Assembly: GCF_014649735.1 (NCBI RefSeq)
Contig: NZ_BMTP01000012.1
Coordinates: 1 to 64,000, forward strand
Length of the DNA stretch: 64,000 nucleotides
Direction of reading: 5' to 3'
From: Streptomyces lavendofoliae
Lineage (GTDB): Bacteria; Actinomycetota; Actinomycetes; Streptomycetales; Streptomycetaceae
The position numbers and the translations under genes were made by a program. Below the pieces are notes generated by a model that had not been told where the DNA came from, did not search any database, and was given only the letters and a program-made list of their open reading frames with translations. Within the stretch, counting starts at the first letter, position 1; every line of letters starts with the position of its first letter. Positions 6,880 to 16,099 of the stretch are shown here, in pieces.

Positions 6880-9258
6880 GTGAGCGGCATGGACGGTCGT
6901 GATCTGGTGCGCTCGGTGAGGATCTTCAGCACGGTGCGCGGGCTGCGGGCGGCGCGGTCGGCGTGGCGGCAGCGGCGGGCGGACGCCGTCGGGCTGCGGC
7001 CGCGGGGGACGGAGCGGGCCCGGGTGCCGGGGCCCGCGGAGGGGGCCGAGCCGTTGCCGGGGGGCGGCGTCGTCCGCTTCGCCCGGGCGCGGTTGCGGGT
7101 GTGCGTGGGCAGCGGCGGCACGGTGTTCTGGGGGTGGGACGGAGCGGAGCCGCTGCCGTCGTACGCGCTGGCGGGCCGGCCGCCGGAGCCGGATCCTCGG
7201 GCGGAGCTGGAGCCCGACAAGGGCGGCGGCTGGCGGGTGGTGTCGGAGCGGGTGACGATCGCCGTGTCGCGCAACGGCGCCGTGGAGGTGCGTACGCCCG
7301 GCGGGGTGGTGCTGCGGCGGGATCTGCCGCCCCGCTGGTGGGAGCCGGTCACCGGGGGGCCCGCGCGGTGGGTGCAGCGGACGGAGGTGCCGGCCGACGC
7401 GCGGTTCTTCGGGCTGGGTGGACGGGCGGCCGGCCCTCGGCTGCGCGGCGGTACCTACCGGCTGTGGAACACCGACCCGCGCGGCGGCTTCGCCCCCGGC
7501 GACGACCCGCTCTACATCACCATGCCGGTCCAGCTGGTGGTCTCCGACGCGGGGACGCACCTGGCTTTCCACGACAACACGTGGGACGGCCTGGTGACGC
7601 TGCGCGAGGGCGAGGAGGGCGCGGGCTCGGGGCACGACCGGCCGGGCGCGAGCGAGGTGCGGATGAGCGGCGGGCCACTGCGCTGCTGGGTGGTCGTCGG
7701 CAGCCCCGCGCGCGTGCTGCACGGCTGGACGGTGCTGACCGGCGCGCCCGCGCTCCCGCCGTCGTGGGCGCTGGGGCCGCAGCACGCCCGGTGGGGGTTC
7801 GGCAGCGAGGCGGAGGTGCGGCGGGTGGTGGCCGGGTACCGGGAGCGGGACCTGCCGCTTTCGGCACTGCACCTGGACATCGACCACTACGACCGCCACC
7901 AGGTGTTCACCGTGGACCGGGAGCGGTTCCCGGACCTGCCCGGGCTCGCGCGGGACCTGCGCGAGGAGGGGGTGCGGCTGGTGTCGATCGTCGATCCGGG
8001 GGTGAAGGCGGAGCGGGGGAACGGGGTGTACGACGGCGGCGCCGCCGTCGGGCCCTCCGGGGCGTACGTGCGTGACGCGCGGGGCGCCGAGGTGCGCGGC
8101 GTGGTGTGGCCGGGCGAGTGCGTGTACCCGGACTTCACGGACCCGGCTGTACGGGAGTGGTGGGGCGGGTTGTACGAGGAGCGGCTCGCGCAGGGGTTCT
8201 CCGGGGTGTGGCACGACATGAACGAGCCGGTGTCCTTCACGCCGTTCGGCGACATGACGCTGCCGCGTTCGGCACGGCACGCGCTGGAGGGCCGGGGCGG
8301 TGACCACCGGGAGGCCCACAACGTGTACGGGCTGGCGATGGCACGGGCCGGGTACGAGGGGCTGCGCCGGCTGCGTCCGGACGAGCGGCCCTTCCTGTTC
8401 TCGCGCTCCGGGTGGGCCGGGATGCAGCGGTACGGCGGCACCTGGTCGGGCGACCTCTCCACCGGGTGGCCGGGGCTGCGGGCCTCGCTGTCGCTGGTGC
8501 TGGGGCTGGGGCTGTGCGGGGTGCCGTACTCCGGGCCGGACGTGGGCGGGTTCGACGGGAGCCCGTCACCGGAACTGTTCCTGCGGTGGTTCCAGCTGGG
8601 TGCGTGGCTGCCGCTGTTCCGCACGCACGCGGCGATCGACGCGGGGCGCCGCGAGCCGTGGGAGTTCGGCCCGGAGGTGCTGGAGTACGCCCGGGCGGCG
8701 CTGGCGGAGCGGGAGCGGCTGCGGCCCTACTTCATGACGCTCGCGCGTTTGGCGCGGCTCACGGGCGCCCCCTACGCACGGCCGGTGTGGTGGGGCTGTC
8801 CGGAGGAGCGGGCGCTGCGCGACTGCGAGGACGCCTTCCTGCTGGGGGACGCGCTGCTGGTGGCGCCCGTGCTGGAGCGCGGGACGGACCGGCGGGCGGT
8901 GCGGCTGCCGCGCGGGCGCTGGTACGACACGGCGACGGGGCAGGTGTACGAGGGACCCGGGCAGGTCCTGGTGGACGCGCCGCTGTCGCGGATCCCGGTG
9001 CTCGCCCGCGCGGGTGCGGTGCTCCCGGTGCGGGGCGCGGACGGCGCGGACGAGCTGGAGGTGTGGGCCCCGGCCGTGGGGCGCACCGGTGGCGGGCTGG
9101 TGGTGCGGGACGCCGGGGACGGCTGGGCGGAGGCGGGGGTCGAGCGGTACGCGTCCCGGCGGGTGGACGGCCGGGTCGTGGTGGAGCGGGTCACGGAGGA
9201 CGGCGCGGTGGAGGTCGTGGAGCGGGTGCGGGTGCGGGGGGCGGCGGGTCAGGTGTAG
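6880..9258 (+). CDS. glycoside hydrolase family 31 (alpha-glucosidase/alpha-xylosidase type)
   Basis: 792-aa cytoplasmic retaining alpha-glycosidase; no signal peptide. An N-terminal beta-sandwich leads into the barrel with LHLDIDHYDRHQVFTVD. The catalytic nucleophile is Asp446 in WHDMNEPVSF. The acid/base is Asp525 in GGTWSGDLSTGWPGLR, followed by GVPYSGPDVGGF and the RTHAAID..EPWEFG substrate-binding block, then C-terminal beta domains. All key GH31 residues are present. The exact substrate (maltose-type or isoprimeverose-type) cannot be read from sequence. GTG/ATG ambiguity: an in-frame ATG lies three codons downstream. It is divergent from aacS across 214 bp without recognisable features. 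Confidence 0.92.
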   Translation: MSGMDGRDLVRSVRIFSTVRGLRAARSAWRQRRADAVGLRPRGTERARVPGPAEGAEPLPGGGVVRFARARLRVCVGSGGTVFWGWDGAEPLPSYALAGRPPEPDPRAELEPDKGGGWRVVSERVTIAVSRNGAVEVRTPGGVVLRRDLPPRWWEPVTGGPARWVQRTEVPADARFFGLGGRAAGPRLRGGTYRLWNTDPRGGFAPGDDPLYITMPVQLVVSDAGTHLAFHDNTWDGLVTLREGEEGAGSGHDRPGASEVRMSGGPLRCWVVVGSPARVLHGWTVLTGAPALPPSWALGPQHARWGFGSEAEVRRVVAGYRERDLPLSALHLDIDHYDRHQVFTVDRERFPDLPGLARDLREEGVRLVSIVDPGVKAERGNGVYDGGAAVGPSGAYVRDARGAEVRGVVWPGECVYPDFTDPAVREWWGGLYEERLAQGFSGVWHDMNEPVSFTPFGDMTLPRSARHALEGRGGDHREAHNVYGLAMARAGYEGLRRLRPDERPFLFSRSGWAGMQRYGGTWSGDLSTGWPGLRASLSLVLGLGLCGVPYSGPDVGGFDGSPSPELFLRWFQLGAWLPLFRTHAAIDAGRREPWEFGPEVLEYARAALAERERLRPYFMTLARLARLTGAPYARPVWWGCPEERALRDCEDAFLLGDALLVAPVLERGTDRRAVRLPRGRWYDTATGQVYEGPGQVLVDAPLSRIPVLARAGAVLPVRGADGADELEVWAPAVGRTGGGLVVRDAGDGWAEAGVERYASRRVDGRVVVERVTEDGAVEVVERVRVRGAAGQV

Positions 9259-9317
9259 CGGGTGGGTGAGTGAGTGGCGCCCCGTGCGGTGAGGTGGGGT
9301 GGGGTGCATGAGGTCGG

Positions 9318-9386
9318 TGCGGTGGGCGGGGCCGGTGCGGTGGGATGGGGTGGATGCGGTGGGCGGGGCCGGTGCGGTGGGATGGG
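9318..9386. repeat. two tandem 37-bp-period G-rich repeats
   Basis: A 32-base block starting TGCGGTGGGCGGGGCCGGTG occurs at 9318-9349 and again, identical, at 9355-9386. It lies in the 243-bp gap between the GH31 gene and the convergent NUDIX gene. The rest of the gap is similarly G-rich without a gene. Likely non-coding slippage sequence. Confidence 0.8.
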
Positions 9387-9501
9387 CGCAGGCACGGTTG
9401 GAGCGGTTGCCTACGCGGTGGGGAGGGAGCGGCGGGGTCGGGGGTTCGCCGCCGGCGAGGTCGGTCAGTGGGCTGCCGGCACGGTCGGTGGTAGCGGGTC
9501 G

Positions 9502-10050
9502 TCAGGTGTAGCGGCCCGCGAACCAGTTGGCGACGGCCGTCGTGTGGAGGGGGAAGGCCAGCTCCGCCGGGGCGCGCAGCAGGTGGTACCCGGCCGTCTC
9601 GTCGGTGGCGGCGGAGGGCGGGAGGCCGGCCGCGGGGCGTTCGGGCAGGAGGCCGAAGACCAGCAGGTGCCCGGCGGGCGAGCTCATCGCGTCGGCCAGG
9701 GCCACGTCGGCGGCGGCGGCCTCGATGCCGGTCTCCTCCCCGAGCTCGCGGACCACCGCGTACCGCCAGTCCTCGGCGTGGTCGATGAAGCCGCCGGGCA
9801 GGGCGACGCCGCCGCGCTGCGGTTCGATGGTGCGGGTGATGACGACGAGGCCCGTGCCGTGTGCGTCGGTCACGGGAAGCAGTGCCACGGCGACGGGCAG
9901 CGGGTTGCGGTGGGCGACGGCGCCGCAGGCCGGGCAGACGCGGGGCCAGCCGGAACCGGCCGGGTGAGGAGCGCCGCATCTCGTGCAATGGGTGGCCTTC
10001 ACGGGGAGGGACTGTACCGGCTCGGTCCGCACCTGGTAGACGGTGTGCAT
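9502..10050 (-). CDS. NUDIX hydrolase with N-terminal zinc ribbon
   Basis: 182 aa. A CTRCGAPH...CPACG four-cysteine zinc ribbon precedes a complete NUDIX box, G-x5-E-x7-REL-x-EE-x-GI, running from GGFIDHAED to ELGEETGIE. The domain order resembles NudC-type nucleotide hydrolases, but the NudC-specific C-terminal motif is not evident; the protein probably hydrolyses a nucleoside diphosphate derivative of unknown identity. The assigned ATG (10050) lies inside the start region of the divergent dipeptidase gene and has no clear ribosome binding site. A GTG or a later start would resolve the overlap. Confidence 0.85.
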   Translation of the reverse strand: MHTVYQVRTEPVQSLPVKATHCTRCGAPHPAGSGWPRVCPACGAVAHRNPLPVAVALLPVTDAHGTGLVVITRTIEPQRGGVALPGGFIDHAEDWRYAVVRELGEETGIEAAAADVALADAMSSPAGHLLVFGLLPERPAAGLPPSAATDETAGYHLLRAPAELAFPLHTTAVANWFAGRYT

Positions 10051-10936
10051 GACAGGACGTGCATCCGTGCTCTTTGTGGCCCCCGTGGGTTTCGCGGCCA
10101 CTGTTTCCCGGGCCCTGGTGGCGGCCGCCACCGCGTTCCTCCTCGTGTCGGCGGCCCCGGCGCCTGCCGCCGCGCGGGCCACGCCCGAGCCGAAGGCCCC
10201 GAAGGAGTTCGTGGCCCTCCGCTCCGTCGACCCGACGATCATCCAGGAGATGCGCTACACGACGGAGCACAACTTCGTCGGCCGGCCGGTGGACGGCTAC
10301 CGGCAGCCGGTGTGCCTCCTGACCCGGCCGGCCGCGCTGGCGTTGCACCGGGCGCAGGTGAAGCTGTCGCGGCGGGGCTATTCGCTGAAGGTGTACGACT
10401 GTTACCGGCCGCAGCGGGCCGTGGACCACTTCGTGCGGTGGGCGAAGGACCTGCGGGACGAGAGGATGAAGGCGGAGTTCTATCCGCTGGTGGCCAAGTC
10501 CCGGCTCTTCGAGGACGGATACATCGCCGAGAGGTCGGGGCACAGCCGGGGCTCCACGGTGGACGTGACGGTCGTCAGGCTTCCGGCGACACCGACCCGT
10601 CCCTATGAGCCGGGTGAGCGGCTGGTGCCCTGCTACGCCCCGCAGGGCGAGCGCTTCCCCGACAACTCCGTGGACATGGGGACGGGTTTCGACTGCTTCG
10701 ACACCCTCTCTCACACGGACGACCCGCGTGTGCGGGGGGTGCGGCGGGCGAACCGGCAACTGCTGAAGGGCGCGCTCGGCGGGGAGGGGTTCGTCAACCT
10801 CCCCGAGGAGTGGTGGCACTTCACGTACAAGCCGGAGCTGTTTCCCGACACGTACTTCGATTTCCCGGTCTCCAGGCGGTCGGTGGCCGGGCACGAGGGG
10901 ATGTACCCCGGATGCCGGGGACGCGGTGGCTCGTGA
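10049..10936 (+). CDS. secreted D-alanyl-D-alanine dipeptidase (VanX-like, peptidase M15D)
   Basis: About 295 aa with an N-terminal hydrophobic export signal ending near APAPAAARA. The catalytic M15D zinc site is complete: SGHSRGSTVDVTV supplies the His and Asp ligands, and PEEWWHFTY supplies the catalytic Glu and the last His. SVDPTIIQEMRYTTEHNFVG is the typical mature N-terminus. It is expected to cleave D-Ala-D-Ala outside the cell, in peptidoglycan precursor turnover. It is not next to vanH/vanA, so a housekeeping role is likelier than glycopeptide resistance. The start is uncertain: ATG 10043 or 10049, or a later GTG. It is divergent from, and overlaps the 5' end of, the NUDIX gene. Confidence 0.87.
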   Translation: MTGRASVLFVAPVGFAATVSRALVAAATAFLLVSAAPAPAAARATPEPKAPKEFVALRSVDPTIIQEMRYTTEHNFVGRPVDGYRQPVCLLTRPAALALHRAQVKLSRRGYSLKVYDCYRPQRAVDHFVRWAKDLRDERMKAEFYPLVAKSRLFEDGYIAERSGHSRGSTVDVTVVRLPATPTRPYEPGERLVPCYAPQGERFPDNSVDMGTGFDCFDTLSHTDDPRVRGVRRANRQLLKGALGGEGFVNLPEEWWHFTYKPELFPDTYFDFPVSRRSVAGHEGMYPGCRGRGGS

Positions 10937-11058
10937 CCGCCCAGGGAGCGGGATGGCGCGCCGCGTACGTGGTGTCGGTCCGCGGGCTCGGACGTCACGG
11001 GCCGGCCCGGTACGTCGCAAGGGCGCACCTCGCCCGGTGGGGAGCGGGCCGGGGCGGA

Positions 11059-11670
11059 TCAGGTGGTGACGGGTTCGCGGGTGCGGGCGGCGAGGGTCAG
11101 CGCGTGTTCGACCACGGCGACGAGCACCGCCTTGACCGACTCCCGTTCCCGCGCGTCGCACAGCATCAGCGGCACCTCCGGGTCGAGGTCCAGTGCCGTC
11201 CTCACCGTCTCGGCGGGGAAGCGTGCCGTCCCCTCGAAGCAGTTGACGGCCACGGCGAAGGGGATACCCCGTCGCTCGAAGTAGTCGATCGCGGCGAAAC
11301 TGTCCTCCAGGCGGCGGGTGTCGCACAGCACCACCGCCCCCAGGGCGCCCTGCGCCAGCTCGTCCCACAGGAACCAGAAGCGGTCCTGGCCCGGCGTACC
11401 GAACAGGTACAGCACCAGGTCCTCGCGGACCGTGATGCGTCCGAAGTCCATGGCGACGGTGGTGGTGGACTTGGTCTCGATGCCGTGCAGGTCGTCGACC
11501 GGCCGGCCGGCCTCGGTGAGGGTCTCCTCGGTGCGCAGCGGCCGGATCTCGCTGACCGCGCCCACCAGGGTGGTCTTGCCCACTCCGAAGCCGCCCGCGA
11601 CCAGGATCTTCAGCGTCACCGGCTCGACCGGTCGCTTCCTGCGGCCGGTGCTAGAGCGCCCGAAGACCAT
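11059..11670 (-). CDS. cvnD: conservon small GTPase-like protein (CvnD)
   Basis: 203-aa Ras-like P-loop protein, last gene of a four-gene conservon. P-loop GGFGVGKTTL near residue 27; G3-like GTPGQDRFWF; the usual NKxD G4 motif is replaced by NCFE, as commonly seen in CvnD/MglA-like proteins. It is thought to cycle nucleotide under control of the CvnB roadblock protein as part of a membrane sensor complex. It overlaps cvnC by 20 bases (11651-11670), indicating coupled translation. Confidence 0.93.
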   Translation of the reverse strand: MVFGRSSTGRRKRPVEPVTLKILVAGGFGVGKTTLVGAVSEIRPLRTEETLTEAGRPVDDLHGIETKSTTTVAMDFGRITVREDLVLYLFGTPGQDRFWFLWDELAQGALGAVVLCDTRRLEDSFAAIDYFERRGIPFAVAVNCFEGTARFPAETVRTALDLDPEVPLMLCDARERESVKAVLVAVVEHALTLAARTREPVTT

Positions 11671-12070
11671 TGATCACCTCACGGAGGATGCTGACGTCCG
11701 GCAGCTCGGCCGGCGGTACGGGACGGGTTACGTGGACGAGTTCGTCCTCGACGAGGTCGCCGACCAGGACGCGGACCACCCCGACGGGGAGGTCCAGTCC
11801 GGAGGCCAGTTCGGCGATCGACCGGGGTAGGTCGCTGCACCTTTCGACGATCTCGACGTGTTCGGGCGACAGGGTCTGGTCGCGGCCGGGGTCGTCCGCC
11901 GCGGGTTCGGGGACGACCACCGCGATCAGGTCGAGGCGGTGGCGGGTGGCGCTGCTGGTGCGGCCGCGTGTCATGGCGTACGGGCGGACCACCGGGCCCG
12001 CGTCGTCGTCGAACCAGTGGTGCGGCTCATGGCGGTCCCGGCGTCTGTGCGGCCCTGCTGCGTCACTCAT
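11651..12070 (-). CDS. cvnC: conservon DUF742 protein (CvnC)
   Basis: 139-aa DUF742 protein. After a polar N-terminus with PHHWFDDDAGPVVRPYAMTR, it shows the winged-helix-like core LSPEHVEIVERCSDLPRSIAELASGLDLPVGVVRVLVGDLVE in overlapping parts, ending RPVPPAEL...ILREVINGLRAL. Function unknown; in conservons it travels with CvnA, CvnB and CvnD and binds them. It sits 10 bases after cvnB and overlaps cvnD. Confidence 0.93.
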   Translation of the reverse strand: MSDAAGPHRRRDRHEPHHWFDDDAGPVVRPYAMTRGRTSSATRHRLDLIAVVVPEPAADDPGRDQTLSPEHVEIVERCSDLPRSIAELASGLDLPVGVVRVLVGDLVEDELVHVTRPVPPAELPDVSILREVINGLRAL

Positions 12071-12080
12071 CGCATCCCCC

Positions 12081-12530
12081 TCACCCTCCGGAGTGCAGTC
12101 CGGTCCGAGGTGCCGTCGCGAGGTGGACCCCGACCCGCTTGACCATCAGCGTCATCTCGTACGCGACGAGCCCGACGTCCGAGTCGGCGTCCGCGAGCAC
12201 GGCGAGGCAGCTGCCGTCACCAGCGGCCGTGACGAAGAGGAAGGCGTCCTCGAGCTCGACCACGGTCTGGCGCACCCGGCCGGCGTCGAAGTGGCGGCCG
12301 ACGCCCTTCGCCAGGCTGTGGAACCCGGAGGCCACGGCCGCCATGTGCTCGCTGTCCTCGCGACTGAGGTCCTTGGAGGCCCCGGTGGCGAGGCCGTCGC
12401 TGGAGAGCACCAGTGCCTTGCGGATCGAGCCGACCCGGTCGACCAACTCGTCCAGGAGCCAGTTGAGTTCGCCGGTCGAACCGGTCGAACCGGTCGAGTC
12501 GGGTGCTGCTGCGGCGTTCGGTGCGGTCAT
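12081..12530 (-). CDS. cvnB: conservon roadblock/LC7 protein (CvnB)
   Basis: 149-aa roadblock/LC7-domain protein, a regulator of small GTPases (GTPase-activating-like in related systems). Domain text: ELNWLLDELVDRVGSIRKAL near residues 21-40, GLATGASKDLSREDSEHMAA, and the C-terminal strand block DSDVGLVAYEMTLMVKRVG. The ATG overlaps the TGA of cvnA (ATGA, 12527-12530). Confidence 0.94.
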   Translation of the reverse strand: MTAPNAAAAPDSTGSTGSTGELNWLLDELVDRVGSIRKALVLSSDGLATGASKDLSREDSEHMAAVASGFHSLAKGVGRHFDAGRVRQTVVELEDAFLFVTAAGDGSCLAVLADADSDVGLVAYEMTLMVKRVGVHLATAPRTGLHSGG

Positions 12531-15229
12531 CGACCGTCTCCCTCGGGTGTCGTTCCTCGTGCTGTATCGCCGTGGCCGGCGGGCGGATGGCTCTCGGCGT
12601 TGTGCCTGCGCCCTCGCTGCCAGCCTCGTTGCATCGCCGCCATACGGCTGCGTACTTCTTCCGCTTCGCGTTCGGTGGCGCCTTCCGAGTCGCGACCGGT
12701 GTCCTTGTCCTCCGTGGAGGCGCGCCGGGCGGCCTCCCTGAGCTGGGGCGCGAGGCTCGCCTGGCGTACGCGCCGGGGGAGACCGCGGAGCAGCAGGGTG
12801 GCGTCGTCGCCGGAGGTGGTGTTCTCGCCCCGCGTCCGGGGCGCGGTCTGCCCGGGTGCGGGCCGCGTGGGAACCGCTTCGGCGGGGGCGCCGGGCGCAG
12901 GGTGCGAGCGGCCCCGCTCGTCCAGGCGCCGGCCGCGGTGTGCGACGAGGGTGGGTGGCTTGCGGCGCGGGAGCGGGACGAGACCGTCCGTCGTTCCCTC
13001 GGGACCGGTCTGGTCGGTGGCCTGCTGGTGCTGCTCGTGGTCGGCGTGGCCGCCGGCCACGGGGCGCAGCGGCGGACGGGCGCGGAACAGCCCGCCGCCC
13101 TCGCCCTCCGTCGCCTCCAGGTCGCCGAGCCGGTCGTCGAGGTCGGTGAGGCCGGCGAGCCGGTCATCGAGTCCGAGCGCCCCCACCGGGGCCTCCAGCT
13201 CGACCGGCCCGTCGAGAACGGACGGGCCGGTGGCGGAGGACGGGCCGGAGGACCTCTTGGAGAGCGCCGCACGCCGGTGCGGGGCGTCCTTGCCGCCCTT
13301 GCGGTCGAGACGGAATCCGGCGCCCTGCGTCTCGGGCGCGTCGGTGAGCAGCGCGGCCGGCAGGAACACGACCGCGGTGGTCCCTCCGTACGGGGAGGGC
13401 TGGAGCGAGACCCGTACGTTCTGGCGCTGGGCGAGGCGGCTGATGACGAAGAGGCCGAGCCGGTCGGTGTCGGAGAGCTCGAACTCGGGGGTCTCGGCGA
13501 GCCGCAGGTTCGCGTCGAGCAGGGCTTCGGGGGTCATGCCGAGGCCGCGGTCGTCGATTTCGAGGGTGAAGCCGTTGGCGACCCGCTCGCCGTGGACGTG
13601 GACGGCGGTGTGCGGCGGGGAGAACACGGTGGCGTTCTCCAGGAGTTCGGCGATCAGGTGGGTGAGGTCGGCGACCGCCGGGCCGCCGACGCCGATGCGC
13701 GGCAGACGCCGTACCTCGATGCGCTCGTAGTCCTCGACCTCCGCGACCGCGGCCCGGACGACGTCCATCAGCTGGACCGGCTTGCGCCACTGCCGGGAGG
13801 GCGCGGCGCCGGAGAGGATGACCAGGCCCTCGGCGTGGCGCCGCATGCGGGTGGTCAGGTGGTCCAGGCGGAACAGGTCGGCGAGTTCCTCGGTGTCCTC
13901 GGTGCGCCGCTCCATGGTGTCGAGGAGGGTGAGCTGGCGGTGGAGGAGCACCTGGTTGCGCCGGGCGAGGTTGACGAACACCTCGGAGACGCCGCGCCGC
14001 ATGTCCGCCTGTTTGACGGCGGCCTCCACGGCGGCCCGCTGGAGGGTGTTGAGGGCCTGGCCGACCTGGCCGACCTCGTCCTTCTCGTACTCCAGGTGGG
14101 GCACTTCGGTTTCGACGTCGACGTGTTCACCTGCGGCGAGGCGGCGCATCACGCTGGGCAGCCGTACGCCGGAGACCTCCTGGGCCTCCTTGCGCAGCCG
14201 CCGCAGGTCGCGGACGAGGCCCCGTCCGACGCGTACGGAGACCACGACCGAGACCAGCAGGGCGAGGAAGCCGAGCACGCCGGCGACGCCCGCCTTGAGC
14301 AGGACGCTGTGGGCGACGGGCTCGACGCGGTCCTGGTAGCGGTTGCCGGCTTCGGTGTTCTCACGGGCCAGTTCGTCGAGGACCGGGGTCGCCAGTCCCT
14401 CCCAGCGCGCGGCCTCGATCGTGCGGGGCCCTTCGGTGACGCCGGCGGTGAGCAGCGCGTCCTCGGCGTCGCGCAGCGGTTCGGTCTCGGGGCCGCGCCA
14501 GTACGCCTGGAAGATCTCCCGTTCGGAGCTGGGCAGCAGCTCCAGGTTGACCTCGTACAGCAGCTCGCGGTGGGCGGCGAGGTCGGAGATGGCGCGGAGT
14601 TCCTGGGTGGTGATCCTGTTGCTGATGAGTGAGGAGACGACCAGGGCGTCCTCGCGGGACAGCATCTCGCGGGCGCGTACGACGCCGGTCAGGGCGCGGC
14701 CCTGCTTGTCCATCTCCACGTTCTCCACGGCGTGGAGGTTGGTGAGGAAGCTGTAGCAGGGGTCCACGAGGCGGTTGTAGAAGCCCAAGGCCTGGAGGCG
14801 GCCCACGGCGCGACTGTCGACGGAGCGGCGCAGTGCGGTGAGGTCGTCGAGCGCTTCGAGGAGCGAGTCGAGCCTGCCTGACGCCTGCGTGCTCAGGGCG
14901 TCGACGACCCCGGGGTCCTTGGCGCTGGCGCGGATCCGGGAGATGGCCCGGTCGGTCGCGGTGCGGTCGCGGCGGAGCACGGGAAGGGCCTCGGCGGAGC
15001 GCGGGTCGGCGAGGTAGATCAGCGTCTGGCGGCGTTCCCGCTGGATGACGTTGATGGTCTCCTCAAGGGGGTGCGCGACCCGCTCGACTATGTGGCCGAC
15101 GTCGAGGAGTTGGCCGGCCTCGCGACCCGTGATGTAGGTGGCGAATCCCCAGAGGCCGGTGAGGGACAGGAGCGGCACCAGGAGCAACGCCACGATCTTC
15201 CTGCGGATCGACTTCCCGCGAAAGCGCAT
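12527..15229 (-). CDS. cvnA: conservon sensor-kinase-like membrane protein (CvnA)
   Basis: 900-aa first gene of the conservon. A basic start (MRFRGKSIRRK) and a TM helix precede a long extracytoplasmic helical (NIT-type, nitrate/nitrite-sensing-like) region. A second TM helix near residue 320, a HAMP linker and a histidine-kinase-type ATPase domain follow, with N box LIAELLENATVFSP and G box DDRGLGM. No phosphoacceptor-His (DHp) motif is evident, as is usual for CvnA. A 300-residue charged, Pro-rich tail follows. The ATG at 15229 has GGGGGAGG just upstream; a GTG four codons earlier is an alternative. Confidence 0.92.
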   Translation of the reverse strand: MRFRGKSIRRKIVALLLVPLLSLTGLWGFATYITGREAGQLLDVGHIVERVAHPLEETINVIQRERRQTLIYLADPRSAEALPVLRRDRTATDRAISRIRASAKDPGVVDALSTQASGRLDSLLEALDDLTALRRSVDSRAVGRLQALGFYNRLVDPCYSFLTNLHAVENVEMDKQGRALTGVVRAREMLSREDALVVSSLISNRITTQELRAISDLAAHRELLYEVNLELLPSSEREIFQAYWRGPETEPLRDAEDALLTAGVTEGPRTIEAARWEGLATPVLDELARENTEAGNRYQDRVEPVAHSVLLKAGVAGVLGFLALLVSVVVSVRVGRGLVRDLRRLRKEAQEVSGVRLPSVMRRLAAGEHVDVETEVPHLEYEKDEVGQVGQALNTLQRAAVEAAVKQADMRRGVSEVFVNLARRNQVLLHRQLTLLDTMERRTEDTEELADLFRLDHLTTRMRRHAEGLVILSGAAPSRQWRKPVQLMDVVRAAVAEVEDYERIEVRRLPRIGVGGPAVADLTHLIAELLENATVFSPPHTAVHVHGERVANGFTLEIDDRGLGMTPEALLDANLRLAETPEFELSDTDRLGLFVISRLAQRQNVRVSLQPSPYGGTTAVVFLPAALLTDAPETQGAGFRLDRKGGKDAPHRRAALSKRSSGPSSATGPSVLDGPVELEAPVGALGLDDRLAGLTDLDDRLGDLEATEGEGGGLFRARPPLRPVAGGHADHEQHQQATDQTGPEGTTDGLVPLPRRKPPTLVAHRGRRLDERGRSHPAPGAPAEAVPTRPAPGQTAPRTRGENTTSGDDATLLLRGLPRRVRQASLAPQLREAARRASTEDKDTGRDSEGATEREAEEVRSRMAAMQRGWQRGRRHNAESHPPAGHGDTARGTTPEGDGR

Positions 15230-15601
15230 GGCCTCCCCCACTCGCACCCGCCTGTCGTCCGGCGTGGGTGTACACATCAACGCAGCAATAAACGGCGTGA
15301 GCCTACTACTGCATCACGGACAACTCGAAGGGACGTCCGGGCGATTTTCAGCCGCAGCTTGTCGCGCAGATCATGAGTTGTCCTGCTATTCGACGCGTTG
15401 ACGATCGGTGCTGTGGTGGATGACACCTGGCTGGGCGTCACTTCTGTTTCATGGGCGGATGGCTGGAATTGTGTGTTCCGGGGGAATCTTCCCCGGCCAC
15501 CGATCGTCCTTTCGTACGGGGAGGCGCGTTCCGTCTGCGTAAAGCGGCTCAAGGCGGGCAGCCACCCAAGAGACGGTCGGGCGTGGGGAGTGGCGGTTCG
15601 G
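15230..15601. other. 372-bp intergenic region between cvnA and the membrane-protein gene
   Basis: Divergent promoter region, less GC-rich than its flanks around 15270-15410. It holds an imperfect hairpin CCGGGGGAATCTTCCCCGG at 15478-15496. A longer in-frame plus-strand extension exists from 15398, but its codons do not look Streptomyces-like. I see no RNA gene. Confidence 0.5.
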
Positions 15602-16099
15602 ATGGAGACGGCGGCACGGAGCGAATTGTGGGTGGAGGAGCCGGTGGGGAGGCGGCGGCTTCCCGATCCGGTGCGTACGGCGGCGGTGCGTGCGGTGCTG
15701 ATCACGGCGTTGACGCTGATCCAGGCGGTGATCGCGTTCTTCTGCACGCTGACGGCTTCCTGGCTGGCCTTCCCGATGGTGCTCAGCAGCGTGGCCAGTA
15801 CGGTGGTCGCGACCTGGTCGGTCCTGGACGTCTGGGTGACCCGCCAGGTGTGGAACCAGCGCCACGGCGTGGTGTCGACGCCCAGCAGTACGGCGCGCCG
15901 ACTGCGCCGGGAACGCCGCCGGGCCGAGCGGGCCGCGCGTGCGCAGGCCCGTGAGGCGACGCGTGCGCAGACCCGGGGGACGCGCCGCGGGGAGAGCCGT
16001 GGGACGGCGCGCATACCGGGGCCGCAGGGCGGGCGAGAACCGGCTGTCGCGGGCCTGATCCGGCACGTCCCGGACCGGCGGCGGCCCGGGACGGCCTGA
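15602..16099 (+). CDS. small membrane protein of unknown function
   Basis: 165 aa from ATG 15602, the point where G/C third-position bias begins; GGGGAG lies 11 bases upstream. Two hydrophobic segments, ALTLIQAVIAFFCTLTASWL and PMVLSSVASTVVATWSVLDV (about residues 31-70), are followed by a strongly basic Arg/Ala-rich tail, predicted cytoplasmic. The last 15 residues and the stop are encoded by a 41-bp tandem repeat, so the C-terminus may vary between strains. Function not recognised. Confidence 0.75.
   Translation: METAARSELWVEEPVGRRRLPDPVRTAAVRAVLITALTLIQAVIAFFCTLTASWLAFPMVLSSVASTVVATWSVLDVWVTRQVWNQRHGVVSTPSSTARRLRRERRRAERAARAQAREATRAQTRGTRRGESRGTARIPGPQGGREPAVAGLIRHVPDRRRPGTA

Noticed and set aside
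4684..8319. Long upstream extension of the GNAT frame (to 1402 codons)
   Set aside because: It runs through aacS and the GH31 gene in wrong frames; the real start is the ATG at 4683 coupled to aacS.
10049..10936. VanX-like gene as glycopeptide resistance determinant
   Set aside because: vanH, vanA and vanRS are not adjacent; the secreted form and context fit cell-wall turnover.
15398..15601. N-terminal extension of the 165-aa membrane protein
   Set aside because: Third-position bias is lost upstream of 15602 and the segment overlaps a promoter-like, less GC-rich region.
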